Positions 8,093 to 15,928 of a stretch of 64,000 nucleotides of DNA are shown here, piece after piece. Made by a program: the position numbers and the translations under genes. Source of the DNA: Micromonospora aurantiaca ATCC 27029 (lineage in GTDB: Bacteria > Actinomycetota > Actinomycetes > Mycobacteriales > Micromonosporaceae); assembly GCF_000145235.1 (NCBI RefSeq), contig NC_014391.1, positions 3,728,001 to 3,792,000 of the forward strand. The letters are read 5' to 3'. The notes under the pieces are model-generated. The model made no database searches. It had not been told where the DNA came from and saw only the letters and a program-made list of their open reading frames with translations. How positions within the stretch are numbered: position 1 is the first letter of the stretch; each line of letters opens with the position of its first letter.

Positions 8093-9376
8093 ATGACCGT
8101 TGATCACGGGCTGGCCGGCGCGTTGCGCCGCCGCCGCTACCTGCTGTCCGCGTGGCCGTGGCGGGCACTGGCGTACGCCGTCACGACGCTGCCCCTGGCC
8201 GGCGCGGCGGCGCTCGGCGCGGCGGTGGTCGCCGCGCCACTGCTGCTGGTGGCCGGCGCGCTGCGGCGGGGCCGCCCGGTCGACGCCCCGGCGCTGGCGG
8301 TGCTGGCCGTGCTGGCGCTCGCGGTGGTGGCGCTCGCCCCGCTGGCCGGCGCGCCGGTGGCTGCCGTCGAGCGGTGGCGCCTCGGCCTGGTCGACGACCG
8401 CCCGGTGACAGCACCGCGGTGGCGTGGGCTCGCCGCCCGCCTCACCACCGCCGCCGGGTGGCGGGAGGCCGCGTACCTGGCCGTGCTGGGTGTGGCGGTG
8501 CCGCCGGCGTACGGAACGGTCGGTCTGCTCGCGCTGCTGGACGCGGTGCTGATCGCCGGTCCGTGGCTGGCCGGCGGCGAGGACCGGATCGTGCTGGTCT
8601 GGGCCACAGTCGACTCCCCGGCCGAGGCGGTGCCGTACGCGCTCGCCGGTCTGCTGGCGGTTCCGGCGCTGGTCTACCTGGCCGGCCTGCTCGTAGCGGT
8701 CCAGGCGACGGTGGCCCGCCTGCTGCTCGACGACGCGCCCGCCGGTACGGCGCTGCGCGAGGTGACCCGGTCCCGGGCCCGCCTGGTGAGCGCCTACGAG
8801 GCCGAGCGCCGCCGCATCGAGCGGGACGTGCACGACGGCGTGCAGCCGCGCCTGACCAGCCTCACCCTCCAGCTCGGGCTGGCCCGCCTCGACGTGCCGG
8901 ACGACTCCCCGGCGGCGGGGCCGCTCGCGGCGGCGCACGAGCAGGCCAAGGAGCTGATGGTGACGTTGCGCGGGATCGTCCACGGCATCCGTCCGGCGCA
9001 GCTCAGCGAACTCGGCCTGGCCGCCGCCGTCGGTGACCTGGCCGCCCGGTCGGTCGTCCCGGTCGCCGTGCACGCCGACCTGACCCGCCCGGTGCCGGAG
9101 CTGGTGGAGACCACCGCCTGGTACGTGGTCTCGGAGACGCTCGGCAACGTGGCCCGGCACGCCGGGGCCACCCGGGCGCAGGTGCGGCTGATCCGCGACG
9201 AACGGCTGCTGGTGGTGGAGGTGTGCGACGACGGCCGGGGCGGCGCCGACCCGGCGCGCGGCACCGGCCTGACCGGGCTCGCGGACCGGGTGGCCGCGGT
9301 GGACGGGCGGCTGCTGCTGTCCAGCCCGCCCGGTGGGCCTACCCTCGTGCGGGTGGAGCTGCCGTGCCGTCCGTGA
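8093..9376 (+). CDS. Two-component sensor histidine kinase (NarL/DesK type)
   Basis: A 427-residue membrane sensor kinase. The N-terminal half (about residues 15-230) holds several hydrophobic helices with no recognisable extracellular sensor. The HisKA_3 dimerisation domain follows, with phospho-acceptor His247 in ERDVHDGVQPRL. The HATPase domain shows the N-box SETLGNVARHAGA and the G-box VCDDGRGG and GTGLTGLADRV. It phosphorylates the response regulator encoded next, whose start overlaps its stop. The family often responds to cell-envelope or membrane-fluidity change, and the lack of a large outside domain fits that, but the signal is unknown. Confidence 0.92.
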   Translation: MTVDHGLAGALRRRRYLLSAWPWRALAYAVTTLPLAGAAALGAAVVAAPLLLVAGALRRGRPVDAPALAVLAVLALAVVALAPLAGAPVAAVERWRLGLVDDRPVTAPRWRGLAARLTTAAGWREAAYLAVLGVAVPPAYGTVGLLALLDAVLIAGPWLAGGEDRIVLVWATVDSPAEAVPYALAGLLAVPALVYLAGLLVAVQATVARLLLDDAPAGTALREVTRSRARLVSAYEAERRRIERDVHDGVQPRLTSLTLQLGLARLDVPDDSPAAGPLAAAHEQAKELMVTLRGIVHGIRPAQLSELGLAAAVGDLAARSVVPVAVHADLTRPVPELVETTAWYVVSETLGNVARHAGATRAQVRLIRDERLLVVEVCDDGRGGADPARGTGLTGLADRVAAVDGRLLLSSPPGGPTLVRVELPCRP

Positions 9377-10023
9377 TCCGGGTCGTCCTGGCCGAGGACG
9401 AGGTCCTGCTGCGGGAGGGCCTGGTCGGCCTGCTGACCCGGTTCGGCTTCGCGGTGGACGCCGCCGTGGGTTCCGCCCCGGAGCTGCTCGACGCGGTCCG
9501 CACGCACCGGCCCGATCTGCTGGTGACCGACATCCGGATGCCGCCGCAGCACCGCGACGACGGCCTGCGCGCGGCGGTCACGCTACGCGCCGAGCGCCCG
9601 GACCTGGCCGTGGTGGTGCTCAGCCAGCACGTGCAGAGCGGGTACGCCGCCGCGCTGCTCGACAGCGGCGACGGCAACCGGGTCGGCTACCTGCTCAAGG
9701 ACCGGGTGGCAGACGTCGCCGAGTTCGCCGCGACGCTGCGCCGGGTGGCGGCCGGCGGCACCGCCGTCGACCCGGACGTGGTGCGGCACCTGCTGCGCCG
9801 CCCCCGCGACCCGCTCGGCCCGCTGTCCCCCCGGGAGCGGGAGGTGCTGGGGCTGGTCGCCGAGGGCCACTCCAACGCCGCGATCGCGGCCCGCCTGCAC
9901 GTCACCGAGGCGGCGGTGGGCAAGCACGTGGGCAACATCCTGGCCAAGCTCGGCCTGCCGCCGGACGAGGACACCAACCGGCGGGTGCTCGCAGTGCTGG
10001 CCTGGCTGCGCGCGGCGCGCTGA
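9364..10023 (+). CDS. LuxR/NarL-type response regulator
   Basis: A 219-residue response regulator. The receiver domain has acidic residues EDE at 11-13, phospho-acceptor Asp56 in DLLVTDIRMP and the conserved Lys in YLLKDRVAD. The C-terminal LuxR HTH covers about residues 152-219 (LSPREREVLGLVAEGHSNAAIAARL). I chose the GTG at 9364, with GGAG 5 nt upstream; the GTG at 9373, which overlaps the kinase TGA, is the alternative. Either way it overlaps the kinase and is translationally coupled to it. A 1-bp dyad-linked target candidate is the 18-bp inverted repeat upstream of the kinase. Confidence 0.92.
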   Translation: MPSVIRVVLAEDEVLLREGLVGLLTRFGFAVDAAVGSAPELLDAVRTHRPDLLVTDIRMPPQHRDDGLRAAVTLRAERPDLAVVVLSQHVQSGYAAALLDSGDGNRVGYLLKDRVADVAEFAATLRRVAAGGTAVDPDVVRHLLRRPRDPLGPLSPREREVLGLVAEGHSNAAIAARLHVTEAAVGKHVGNILAKLGLPPDEDTNRRVLAVLAWLRAAR

Positions 10024-10030
10024 CCGGGCG

Positions 10031-10453
10031 TTACAGGCTCATCGGTCCGGGGTCGGTGGCCAGCGCCCGGAACCGCTCGCGCGGGTCGGACACGAGCCGC
10101 CGTGCGGTGAGGTCGAGCAGCCCGCCGACGCCGGACACCGAGGCGACGGGGGTGCCGTCGGCCCGGGTGAACTCCTGGCCGATCCGGAACGTCTTGCCCT
10201 CGCCCCAGTGGAACTCGCAGGTCACGTCGACCTCGTCGCCGCCGCGCAGCTCCCGCAGGTAGCGCACCGTCACCTCCAGCGCGACCGGCCCGACGCCGCC
10301 GGCGAGCAGCCGGTCCTGGCCGATGCCGGATGCGCGCAGGCACTCCCAGCGGGCGTGCTCGGCGTACTGGAGGTAGACCGCCTGGTTGAGGTGCCCCTGC
10401 GTGTCGAGTTCGTAGCCGCGCACGGTGACGCGTACCCGGAACGGATCTGCCAT
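10031..10453 (-). CDS. Acyl-CoA thioesterase (hotdog fold, 4HBT type)
   Basis: A 140-residue single hotdog-domain thioesterase. VRGYELDTQGHLNQAVYLQYAEHARW carries the conserved Asp and the His-x-Asn of the YbgC/FadM-like 4HBT family, and later VRYLRELRGGDEVDV forms the core strand. It probably hydrolyses acyl-CoA thioesters in the cytoplasm. It converges on the two-component operon with 7 bp between them. The ATG is 6 nt from a TAGGCT hexamer, so it is likely leaderless. The true substrate cannot be told. Confidence 0.85.
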   Translation of the reverse strand: MADPFRVRVTVRGYELDTQGHLNQAVYLQYAEHARWECLRASGIGQDRLLAGGVGPVALEVTVRYLRELRGGDEVDVTCEFHWGEGKTFRIGQEFTRADGTPVASVSGVGGLLDLTARRLVSDPRERFRALATDPGPMSL

Positions 10454-10459
10454 GCCGGC

Positions 10460-10465
10460 AGCCTA
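10460..10465 (-). promoter_or_regulatory. -10 hexamer of leaderless thioesterase transcript
   Basis: TAGGCT on the minus strand lies 6 nt before the ATG at 10453. Confidence 0.5.
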
Positions 10466-10512
10466 ACCAGGGGCGCAGCGGTAATCCGCGTGCGGTCCGG
10501 GCCGCGCGGCCC

Positions 10513-10518
10513 TAGCCT
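10513..10518 (+). promoter_or_regulatory. -10 hexamer of leaderless GNAT transcript
   Basis: TAGCCT lies 7 nt before the GTG at 10526. No ribosome binding site is present in between. Confidence 0.5.
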
Positions 10519-10525
10519 GCCCGGC

Positions 10526-11269
10526 GTGACCCTGGAGATCGTGACACTGGCGCAGCGGCCCGACCTGGCGCCGCTGCTGGACAACGACTTCGACGGCGCC
10601 TGGCCGCCGTTCATGCTCTGGGATCCGATGGGGGCGCTCTACTACGGCGTCGCGCACGAGCTGCACCCCGAGTTCGTCTTCGCCGCCGTCGACCCGGCCG
10701 AGCCGGGCCGGGCCGTGGCCCGCGGGTACGCGGTGCCGCTGCGCTGGACCGAGGACGAGCTGCCCGACGGCGGCTGGGACCGGGTGATCCAGCGGGCCAC
10801 GCTCGGCCGGCTCACCGGGTCGACGCCGAACCTGGTGTCCGCGCTGGAGATCTGCGTGCGACCGGACCGGCGCGGCGGCGGGGTGTCCGGGCTGATGCTC
10901 GCGGCCATGCGCGCGGCGGTGGCCCGCGCCGGCTTCGACACGCTGGTGGCGCCGGTGCGCCCGAGCGGCAAGGCCGCCGTCCCGGACGTGCCGATGACCG
11001 AGTACGTGGCCCGGCACCGCCCGGACGGGCTGCCGGCCGACCCGTGGCTGCGGGTGCACGTCCGCGCGGGCGGGGTGATCGAGCGGATCGCGCCCCGCTC
11101 GATGACGGTGACCGGCACGCTCGCCGACTGGCGGCGCTGGACCGGGCTGCCGTTCGACACCTCCGGCCCGGTACGCGTGCCCGGAGCGCTGACGCCGGTG
11201 CTCGTCGACGCCGACCACGACCACGCCGCGTACGTCGAGCCGAACGTGTGGGTGCGGCACCGGCTCTGA
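10526..11269 (+). CDS. GNAT-like N-acetyltransferase
   Basis: A 247-residue protein with an acetyltransferase-like core. The segment NLVSALEICVRPDRRGGGVSGLMLAAMRAAV resembles GNAT motif A, with R-x-x-G-x-G/A for acetyl-CoA binding. It is followed by PVRPSGKAAVPDVPMTEYV, which is characteristic of a subgroup of actinobacterial GNAT-fold proteins. I chose the GTG at 10526 because the protein starts cleanly there (VTLEIVTLAQRP) and a TAGCCT -10 lies 7 nt upstream. The substrate is unknown. It is divergent from the thioesterase with a 72-bp spacer. Confidence 0.75.
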   Translation: MTLEIVTLAQRPDLAPLLDNDFDGAWPPFMLWDPMGALYYGVAHELHPEFVFAAVDPAEPGRAVARGYAVPLRWTEDELPDGGWDRVIQRATLGRLTGSTPNLVSALEICVRPDRRGGGVSGLMLAAMRAAVARAGFDTLVAPVRPSGKAAVPDVPMTEYVARHRPDGLPADPWLRVHVRAGGVIERIAPRSMTVTGTLADWRRWTGLPFDTSGPVRVPGALTPVLVDADHDHAAYVEPNVWVRHRL

Positions 11270-11282
11270 GCGGGCCCGCGGG

Positions 11283-11588
11283 TCAGGCCGGCCAGGCGTG
11301 CCCGATCCCGTCGAGCAGCAGCACGACGCCCTCGGTGGCCGCCTCCCGGTCCCGGGAGATCTCCCGGTACTCCGGCGAGGTGGACCAGCGCTCGAAGTCC
11401 TCGCGGCTGTCGAAGGACAGGAGCACCGCCTTCTGGTGCGGCCATTCCCCCTCCACCACGCGGGGGGCGGTGTCGGCGGCGAGCAGCTTCCCGCCGTATC
11501 GGGCCAGCACCGGCGGGAAGGCCGCGGCATACCTGTCGTAGCGCGCCCGGTCGTGGATGGTGAGCTGTGCGAGGGCGTAGACGGTCAC
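11283..11588 (-). CDS. DUF1330 family protein
   Basis: A 101-residue protein with the ferredoxin-like dimeric alpha/beta barrel fold of DUF1330. Typical elements are YALAQLTIHDRARYDRYAAAF, GGKLLAAD and VLLSFDSREDFERWSTSPEY. Function is unknown; relatives resemble small monooxygenase-fold proteins. It converges on the GNAT gene with a 13-bp gap. The GTG start lies 6 nt after a TAGCCT hexamer, so it is probably leaderless. Confidence 0.85.
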   Translation of the reverse strand: MTVYALAQLTIHDRARYDRYAAAFPPVLARYGGKLLAADTAPRVVEGEWPHQKAVLLSFDSREDFERWSTSPEYREISRDREAATEGVVLLLDGIGHAWPA

Positions 11589-11594
11589 CGGCTC

Positions 11595-11600
11595 AGGCTA
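11595..11600 (-). promoter_or_regulatory. -10 hexamer of leaderless DUF1330 transcript
   Basis: TAGCCT on the minus strand lies 6 nt before the GTG at 11588. Confidence 0.5.
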
Positions 11601-11753
11601 CCGACCGCCCGACGGCTGCGGCCTCGTCCGTCGGGCCGGATCCCGCACCTCGCGAGCCGGGTCGACTGTCCGGTGTGCTCTAGCCATTATGGCCCTGACC
11701 TGCGAATACTGATAGCAGGTCCGCGCGGCGTGGGGGGAAAGAGGTGGGGCACG

Positions 11754-12716
11754 ATGATCGAGCAGGAGACCCAGCCGGAGGCCATACCCGAGCCCCGGAA
11801 CGCGCCGGAGGGCGGGCCGTCCCGGCCCGCCGCGTCGGTTCCCGGTGCGGTGTGGCAGGTCCGCGTACGGACCAAGCTCGACGACCTGTACCAGCAGCTC
11901 GCGGTGCTGTCCCCGCGCGACCCCGAGCGGGCCGAGGCGCTGCGCGCGCAGCTGTCCCGGGTGGAGGTGGTGCTCGGACGCAGCGGCGTGGTCGAGTGGT
12001 TGCGCGGCGGCAACCTGGAGTACGCGTGGCAGACGATCCACTCGGTGGAGCGGGCCATGGTGGCGCTGCGCTCCGCGGACGAGCTGACCGGGCTGCTGCC
12101 CGCGTACCGCAGCGCGGCGGCGCAGGTGCTGCCCGCCGACGACAAGGTGCTCACCGACCTCGACCCGTCGGCCGGCGCCCCGTCCGAGGCGCTGCTGCGC
12201 GCCCGGGTGCAGGCGCTGCTGCTGCGCTACCACTCGGCGTCCGACGAGTTCCACGAGTCGGCGCGCCGGCTGCGCAACCGGATGCTGGGCCTGTCGGTGT
12301 TCGCGCTGCTGGCGGAGGTCCTGGTGGTGCTGGTGCAGTGGCTCAGCCACGACGTCCGGCTGCTGGAGGCGCCGACCGACGCCGGTGGCGTACCGGCCTG
12401 GCGGCTGTTGTTCTTCGTGCTGATCGCCGGGGCCCTCGGGGCGTTCCTCAGCGCGCTGCCGTCGATGATCACCTCCCGGTCCGGCGGGCTGCCCTACAAG
12501 CTGCCGTTCCAGCAGGGGCTGCTCAAGCTCGCCGTCGGCCCGCTGGTCGCGGTGGTCGGCATCATGCTGGTCATCGGCGGCCTGGTGGAGACCAGCGTGA
12601 GCAGCACCGCCGCGCTGCTGGGCCTGGCGATCGTGTTCGGTGCCGGGCAGCAGGCGGTCACCGCGTTCGCCGACCGGCGGGCGGCCGAGCTGCTCGGCCC
12701 GGCGGCCAAGAGCTGA
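11754..12716 (+). CDS. Conserved membrane protein with helical cytoplasmic N-terminus
   Basis: A 320-residue protein I do not recognise. Residues 1-35 are a Pro/Glu-rich tail. About 35-170 is charged and helical (DDLYQQLAVLSPRDPERAEALRAQL), possibly a coiled coil. The C-terminal third has four hydrophobic helices, beginning with MLGLSVFALLAEVLVVLVQWL and LLFFVLIAGALGAFLSALPSM. The small conserved motif GAFLSALPSMI after helix two resembles a family of actinobacterial membrane proteins of unknown role. The ATG at 11754 follows GAGG about 9 nt upstream. It stands alone between a divergent DUF1330 gene and the leaderless ABM gene. Confidence 0.65.
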   Translation: MIEQETQPEAIPEPRNAPEGGPSRPAASVPGAVWQVRVRTKLDDLYQQLAVLSPRDPERAEALRAQLSRVEVVLGRSGVVEWLRGGNLEYAWQTIHSVERAMVALRSADELTGLLPAYRSAAAQVLPADDKVLTDLDPSAGAPSEALLRARVQALLLRYHSASDEFHESARRLRNRMLGLSVFALLAEVLVVLVQWLSHDVRLLEAPTDAGGVPAWRLLFFVLIAGALGAFLSALPSMITSRSGGLPYKLPFQQGLLKLAVGPLVAVVGIMLVIGGLVETSVSSTAALLGLAIVFGAGQQAVTAFADRRAAELLGPAAKS

Positions 12717-12744
12717 TGCCGCGCGGGTGGCCGCCGGCCCTGGG

Positions 12745-12750
12745 TAGCCT
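12745..12750 (+). promoter_or_regulatory. -10 hexamer of leaderless ABM-domain transcript
   Basis: TAGCCT lies 6 nt before the ATG at 12757. Confidence 0.5.
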
Positions 12751-12756
12751 GATCCC

Positions 12757-13089
12757 ATGATCTTCATTACCGCCAAGTTCCGGGTCCGCCCGGAGGACGC
12801 CGACCGCTGGCCGCAGATCGCCGCCGACTTCACCGCCGCGACCCGGGCCGAGCCCGGCTGCCTGTGGTTCGACTGGTCCCGCAGCCTGGACGACCCGACC
12901 GAGTACGTGCTGGTCGAGGCGTTCCGGGACGACGAGGCGGGCGCCGCGCACGTGCAGTCGGAGCACTTCCGGACCGCCCAGCGCACGTTGCCGCCGCACC
13001 TGGCCGAGACGCCCCGGATCGTCAACATGACGGTGCCGCAGCAGGACTGGTCGCGCCTGGGCGAGATGGCGGTGCCGGGCGACGCCTGA
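12757..13089 (+). CDS. Antibiotic biosynthesis monooxygenase (ABM) domain protein
   Basis: A 110-residue ABM-domain protein. The pattern FITAKFRVRPEDADRW, then EPGCLWFDWSRSLDDP and YVLVEAFRDDEAGAAHVQSEHF, is the standard ABM ferredoxin-like fold, with the usual HxxSxHF segment. Members include quinol monooxygenases and signalling or quinone-processing proteins. Despite the family name there is no biosynthetic cluster here, so a housekeeping redox role is more likely. It converges on the S1 protease through a strong hairpin. Confidence 0.85.
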   Translation: MIFITAKFRVRPEDADRWPQIAADFTAATRAEPGCLWFDWSRSLDDPTEYVLVEAFRDDEAGAAHVQSEHFRTAQRTLPPHLAETPRIVNMTVPQQDWSRLGEMAVPGDA

Positions 13090-13105
13090 CCGGGTGACCG
13101 GTCCG

Positions 13106-13133
13106 GCGCGGGCGGCGGTCGTGCCGCCCGCGC
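13106..13133. terminator. Bidirectional hairpin between ABM gene and S1 protease
   Basis: An 11-bp perfect GC stem (GCGCGGGCGGC / GCCGCCCGCGC) with a 6-nt loop lies between two convergent genes. There is no T-tract, which is normal for high-GC actinomycete terminators. Confidence 0.7.
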
Positions 13134-13139
13134 GGCCGG

Positions 13140-13985
13140 TCAGGGGATGGTCAGGCCGTACGCGGCGAGGATCTCCAGGATCGGCTGGTAGTAGCTGGTG
13201 CCGCCGCTCGCGCAGTTGCCGCTGCCGCCGGACAGGACGCCGATGACGGTGCCGGTCGCCGCCACGTAGAGCGGGCCGCCGCTGTCGCCCGGTTCGGCGC
13301 AGATGTTCGTGCGGATGAGCCCGGTGACGCTGCCCTCGGCGTAGTTGACAGTCGCGTTCAGCCCGGTGACGGTGCCGCACCGCACGCCCGTGGTGGCCCC
13401 GCTGCGGCAGACCGCCTGCCCGACGTACGCGCTGCCCGCGGCGGTGACGGTGACCTGCCCCGGGTAGGTGTGGATCGCGCTCGGGTGGGCGACGGTGCCG
13501 GTGTAGCGGACCACGCCGTAGTCGTTGCCGGGGAAGCTGCTGCCGGTCCGGCTGCCCAGCACCGTGGTGCGGGCGCTGTCGGCGTACCAGGTGGCGGCGA
13601 GGCGGGTGCAGTGCCCGGCGGTCACGAAGTACCAGGTGGCGCCGCTGCGCACGTTCGCGCCCAGTGAGCAGCGCCCGCCGCCGCCGTGGATCGCCTGACC
13701 GCCGGCGATGAGCGTGCGCAGCCGCCCGGGTTCGTGGCGCAGCACCGCGCCGGCCCGGTCGGCGGTCCGGCGCAACGCGGCCAGCTCGCGCCCGCGTACC
13801 GTGTCGTCGGCGGTGACTGTCAGCCGGCCGGTGGCCGGGTCGTGCCCCCAGGCGGTGCCGGGCGTGCGGATCGCGGCGAGCGCGGCGGGCTCGGGCGGCG
13901 GTGCGGCGGCGCCGGCCCGGGCAACCGCCGGGGTGCCGGCGAGCAGGGCGGCGAGGACGAGTACGACGAGCGCGGGTCGGCGCAT
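13140..13985 (-). CDS. Secreted S1-family serine protease (streptogrisin/alpha-lytic type)
   Basis: A 281-residue secreted chymotrypsin-fold protease. Residues 1-24 are a signal peptide (ALVVLVLAALLAGTPAVARA). A short pro-region (about 25-95) follows, then the mature domain with catalytic His125 in TAGHC, Asp155 in NDYGVVRY and Ser235 in GDSGGP. Cysteine pairs at 106/126 and 193/203, and further ones at 229 and 258, fit the disulphides of this subfamily. The pro-region is shorter than in classic streptogrisins. The ATG follows a GGAGGAGG site. It probably degrades extracellular protein. It is divergent from the xylanase, across 382 bp. Confidence 0.92.
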   Translation of the reverse strand: MRRPALVVLVLAALLAGTPAVARAGAAAPPPEPAALAAIRTPGTAWGHDPATGRLTVTADDTVRGRELAALRRTADRAGAVLRHEPGRLRTLIAGGQAIHGGGGRCSLGANVRSGATWYFVTAGHCTRLAATWYADSARTTVLGSRTGSSFPGNDYGVVRYTGTVAHPSAIHTYPGQVTVTAAGSAYVGQAVCRSGATTGVRCGTVTGLNATVNYAEGSVTGLIRTNICAEPGDSGGPLYVAATGTVIGVLSGGSGNCASGGTSYYQPILEILAAYGLTIP

Positions 13986-14367
13986 CCTCCAGGACCTCCT
14001 CCATCGTCTACGGTCGATTCGTCAAGCATCGGCCCGGCGACGCGATCGACTCAACCGGCAGAACCGGCGCTCCCCGAAACTTCCGGAGCCGCGCCGGGCG
14101 GTACGCGCGTGCCCGCCTACCGCCCCCGCCCGGGATTCCGCCCGTTCGCCCGGCGCCGCGTGCCCCGATGTCGACATATCGAGGTGATTAAGTTTTCGGA
14201 ACGCTTCCGGTAGGCTCCGGGCAGAGATTCGCTTCGATCCACTCACGATGTGCCGGGGATCCACTCCCCCACCTGGCGCGGCCACCGGGCGGCCGCGCGG
14301 AGCCGACATCGTGGCGGGCGGTGGCCGAGGCGAGCCGATCCCATTGACAGGCTAGAGAGGCGTTCAG
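13986..14367. other. 382-bp intergenic region, protease / xylanase
   Basis: This gene-free stretch holds the xylanase promoter and operator (14188-14216), a perfect palindrome ATGTCGACAT at 14168-14177, and about 145 bp that would be the xylanase 5' untranslated leader. I see no RNA gene or small reading frame in it. Confidence 0.6.
14188..14216 (+). promoter_or_regulatory. Xylanase promoter with operator between -35 and -10
   Basis: TAGGCT at 14211-14216 is a good -10. A weak -35 (TTAAGT) lies 17 bp upstream at 14188-14193. CGGAA-CGC-TTCCG at 14197-14209 fills the spacer and touches the -10, a position where a bound protein would block RNA polymerase. The dyad resembles operators of LacI-family sugar repressors. 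Confidence 0.55.
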
Positions 14368-15813
14368 ATGGACAAGGTGCTCGCCCGCGGCAGCGGGAGC
14401 GCGGCAGCCCGGTCACGCCCGCGGACCGCTGTGGTCGCGATGGTGGCGGGGGCCGCGGTGGTCGCCGCCACGATAGCGGCGGCGACCAGCGCCAGCGCCG
14501 GTACGACGCTCGGCGCGTCGGCGGCGGAGCAGGGCCGGTACTTCGGCACGGCGGTGGCGGTGAACAAGTTGTCCGACAGCACGTATGTCGGCATCCTGAA
14601 CCGCGAGTTCAACATGGTCACCGCCGAGAACGAGATGAAGTGGGACGCCACCGAGCCGTCCCAGAACCAGTTCAACTTCAGCAGCGGCGACCGGCTCGTC
14701 GCGCACGCCCAGGCCAACGGCATGCGGGTACGCGGACACGCGCTGGCCTGGCACTCGCAGCAGCCCGGCTGGGCGCAGAACATGTCCGGCAGCGCGCTGC
14801 GCCAGGCGATGCTCAACCACGTCACCCAGGTCGCCACCCACTACCGGGGCAAGATCCACTCCTGGGACGTGGTGAACGAGGCGTTCGACGACGGCAACAG
14901 CGGCGCCCGCCGCAACTCCAACCTGGAGCGCACCGGAAGCGACTGGATCGAGGCCGCGTTCCGTGCCGCCCGCGCCGCCGATCCGGGCGCCAAGCTCTGC
15001 TACAACGACTACAACACCGACAACTGGTCGTGGGCCAAGACCCAGGCGGTCTACAACATGGTGCGGGACTTCAAGTCCCGGGGCGTGCCGATCGACTGCG
15101 TCGGTCTCCAGTCGCACTTCAACAGCGGGTCGCCGTACCCGAGCAACTACCGCACCACGCTGCAGAACTTCGCCGCGCTCGGCGTCGACGTGCAGATCAC
15201 CGAGCTGGACATCGAGGGTTCGGGCAGCAGCCAGGCCACCACGTACGGCAACGTGACCCGGGACTGCCTGGCCGTGCCGCGCTGCAACGGCATCACGGTC
15301 TGGGGCATCCGGGACACCGACTCCTGGCGGGCCAGCGGCACCCCGCTGCTGTTCGACGGCAGCGGCAACAAGAAGCAGGCGTACACCGCCGTGCTGAACG
15401 CGCTCAACGAGGGCGGCACCCCGCCGCCTACCACCGCGCCGCCGACCAGCACGCCGCCCACCTCGGCGCCGCCCACCAGCACGCCGCCGACCAGCGCGCC
15501 GCCCACGACTCCCCCGCCGACCGGCGCCTGCACCGCCACGTTCACCGTCAACCAGTGGCCGGGCGGCTTCGTCACCAACGTCCGCATCACCGCGGGCTCC
15601 TCCGGACTCAACGGCTGGGCCGTGTCGCTGACAGTGCCCTCGGGCTCGGCGATCACGAACACCTGGAGCGCCCAGGCCAGCGGCACCAGCGGTGCGGTGA
15701 CCTTCCGCAACGTGGACTACAACCGCCAGGTCGGTGCCGGTGGCACCACCGAGTTCGGCTTCCAGGGCACGGGTACCGCGCCCTCCGGCACGCCGGCCTG
15801 CGCGGCCGGCTGA
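14368..15813 (+). CDS. Secreted endo-1,4-beta-xylanase, GH10 + CBM2
   Basis: A 481-residue secreted xylanase that cleaves internal beta-1,4 bonds of xylan. Residues 1-44 form a long signal peptide with a twin-arginine-free Arg-rich n-region. The GH10 barrel spans about 50-350, with acid/base Glu171 in WDVVNEA and nucleophile Glu279 in ITELDI. A Pro/Thr linker of PPTSTPPTSAPPT repeats (about 352-388) joins a C-terminal CBM2 module (about 389-480) bounded by two cysteines and carrying exposed Trp residues (NQWPGGF, LNGWAV, TNTWSA) for cellulose or xylan binding. GAGAGG precedes the ATG. It ends in a strong terminator and is probably monocistronic, induced by xylan products through the operator upstream. 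Confidence 0.96.
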   Translation: MDKVLARGSGSAAARSRPRTAVVAMVAGAAVVAATIAAATSASAGTTLGASAAEQGRYFGTAVAVNKLSDSTYVGILNREFNMVTAENEMKWDATEPSQNQFNFSSGDRLVAHAQANGMRVRGHALAWHSQQPGWAQNMSGSALRQAMLNHVTQVATHYRGKIHSWDVVNEAFDDGNSGARRNSNLERTGSDWIEAAFRAARAADPGAKLCYNDYNTDNWSWAKTQAVYNMVRDFKSRGVPIDCVGLQSHFNSGSPYPSNYRTTLQNFAALGVDVQITELDIEGSGSSQATTYGNVTRDCLAVPRCNGITVWGIRDTDSWRASGTPLLFDGSGNKKQAYTAVLNALNEGGTPPPTTAPPTSTPPTSAPPTSTPPTSAPPTTPPPTGACTATFTVNQWPGGFVTNVRITAGSSGLNGWAVSLTVPSGSAITNTWSAQASGTSGAVTFRNVDYNRQVGAGGTTEFGFQGTGTAPSGTPACAAG

Positions 15814-15816
15814 CAG

Positions 15817-15859
15817 TCGACGCGACCCGGCACGGGGCCACCGTGCCGGGTCGCGTCGA
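15817..15859 (+). terminator. Rho-independent-like terminator of the xylanase gene
   Basis: A perfect 19-bp stem (15817-15835 with 15841-15859) and a 5-nt GGCCA loop sits directly after the stop codon. There is no U-tract. Confidence 0.85.
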
Positions 15860-15928
15860 GGGCGGGCAGCAGCCCGCGACCGTACAGTGGGGTAGGTCCT
15901 GTTCCACCGTTTCGCCGGAAGGACCACA

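Noticed and set aside
12757..13089. Start of an antibiotic biosynthesis cluster because of the ABM domain
   Set aside because: No polyketide, peptide or other scaffold enzymes lie nearby. The domain name alone is not evidence.
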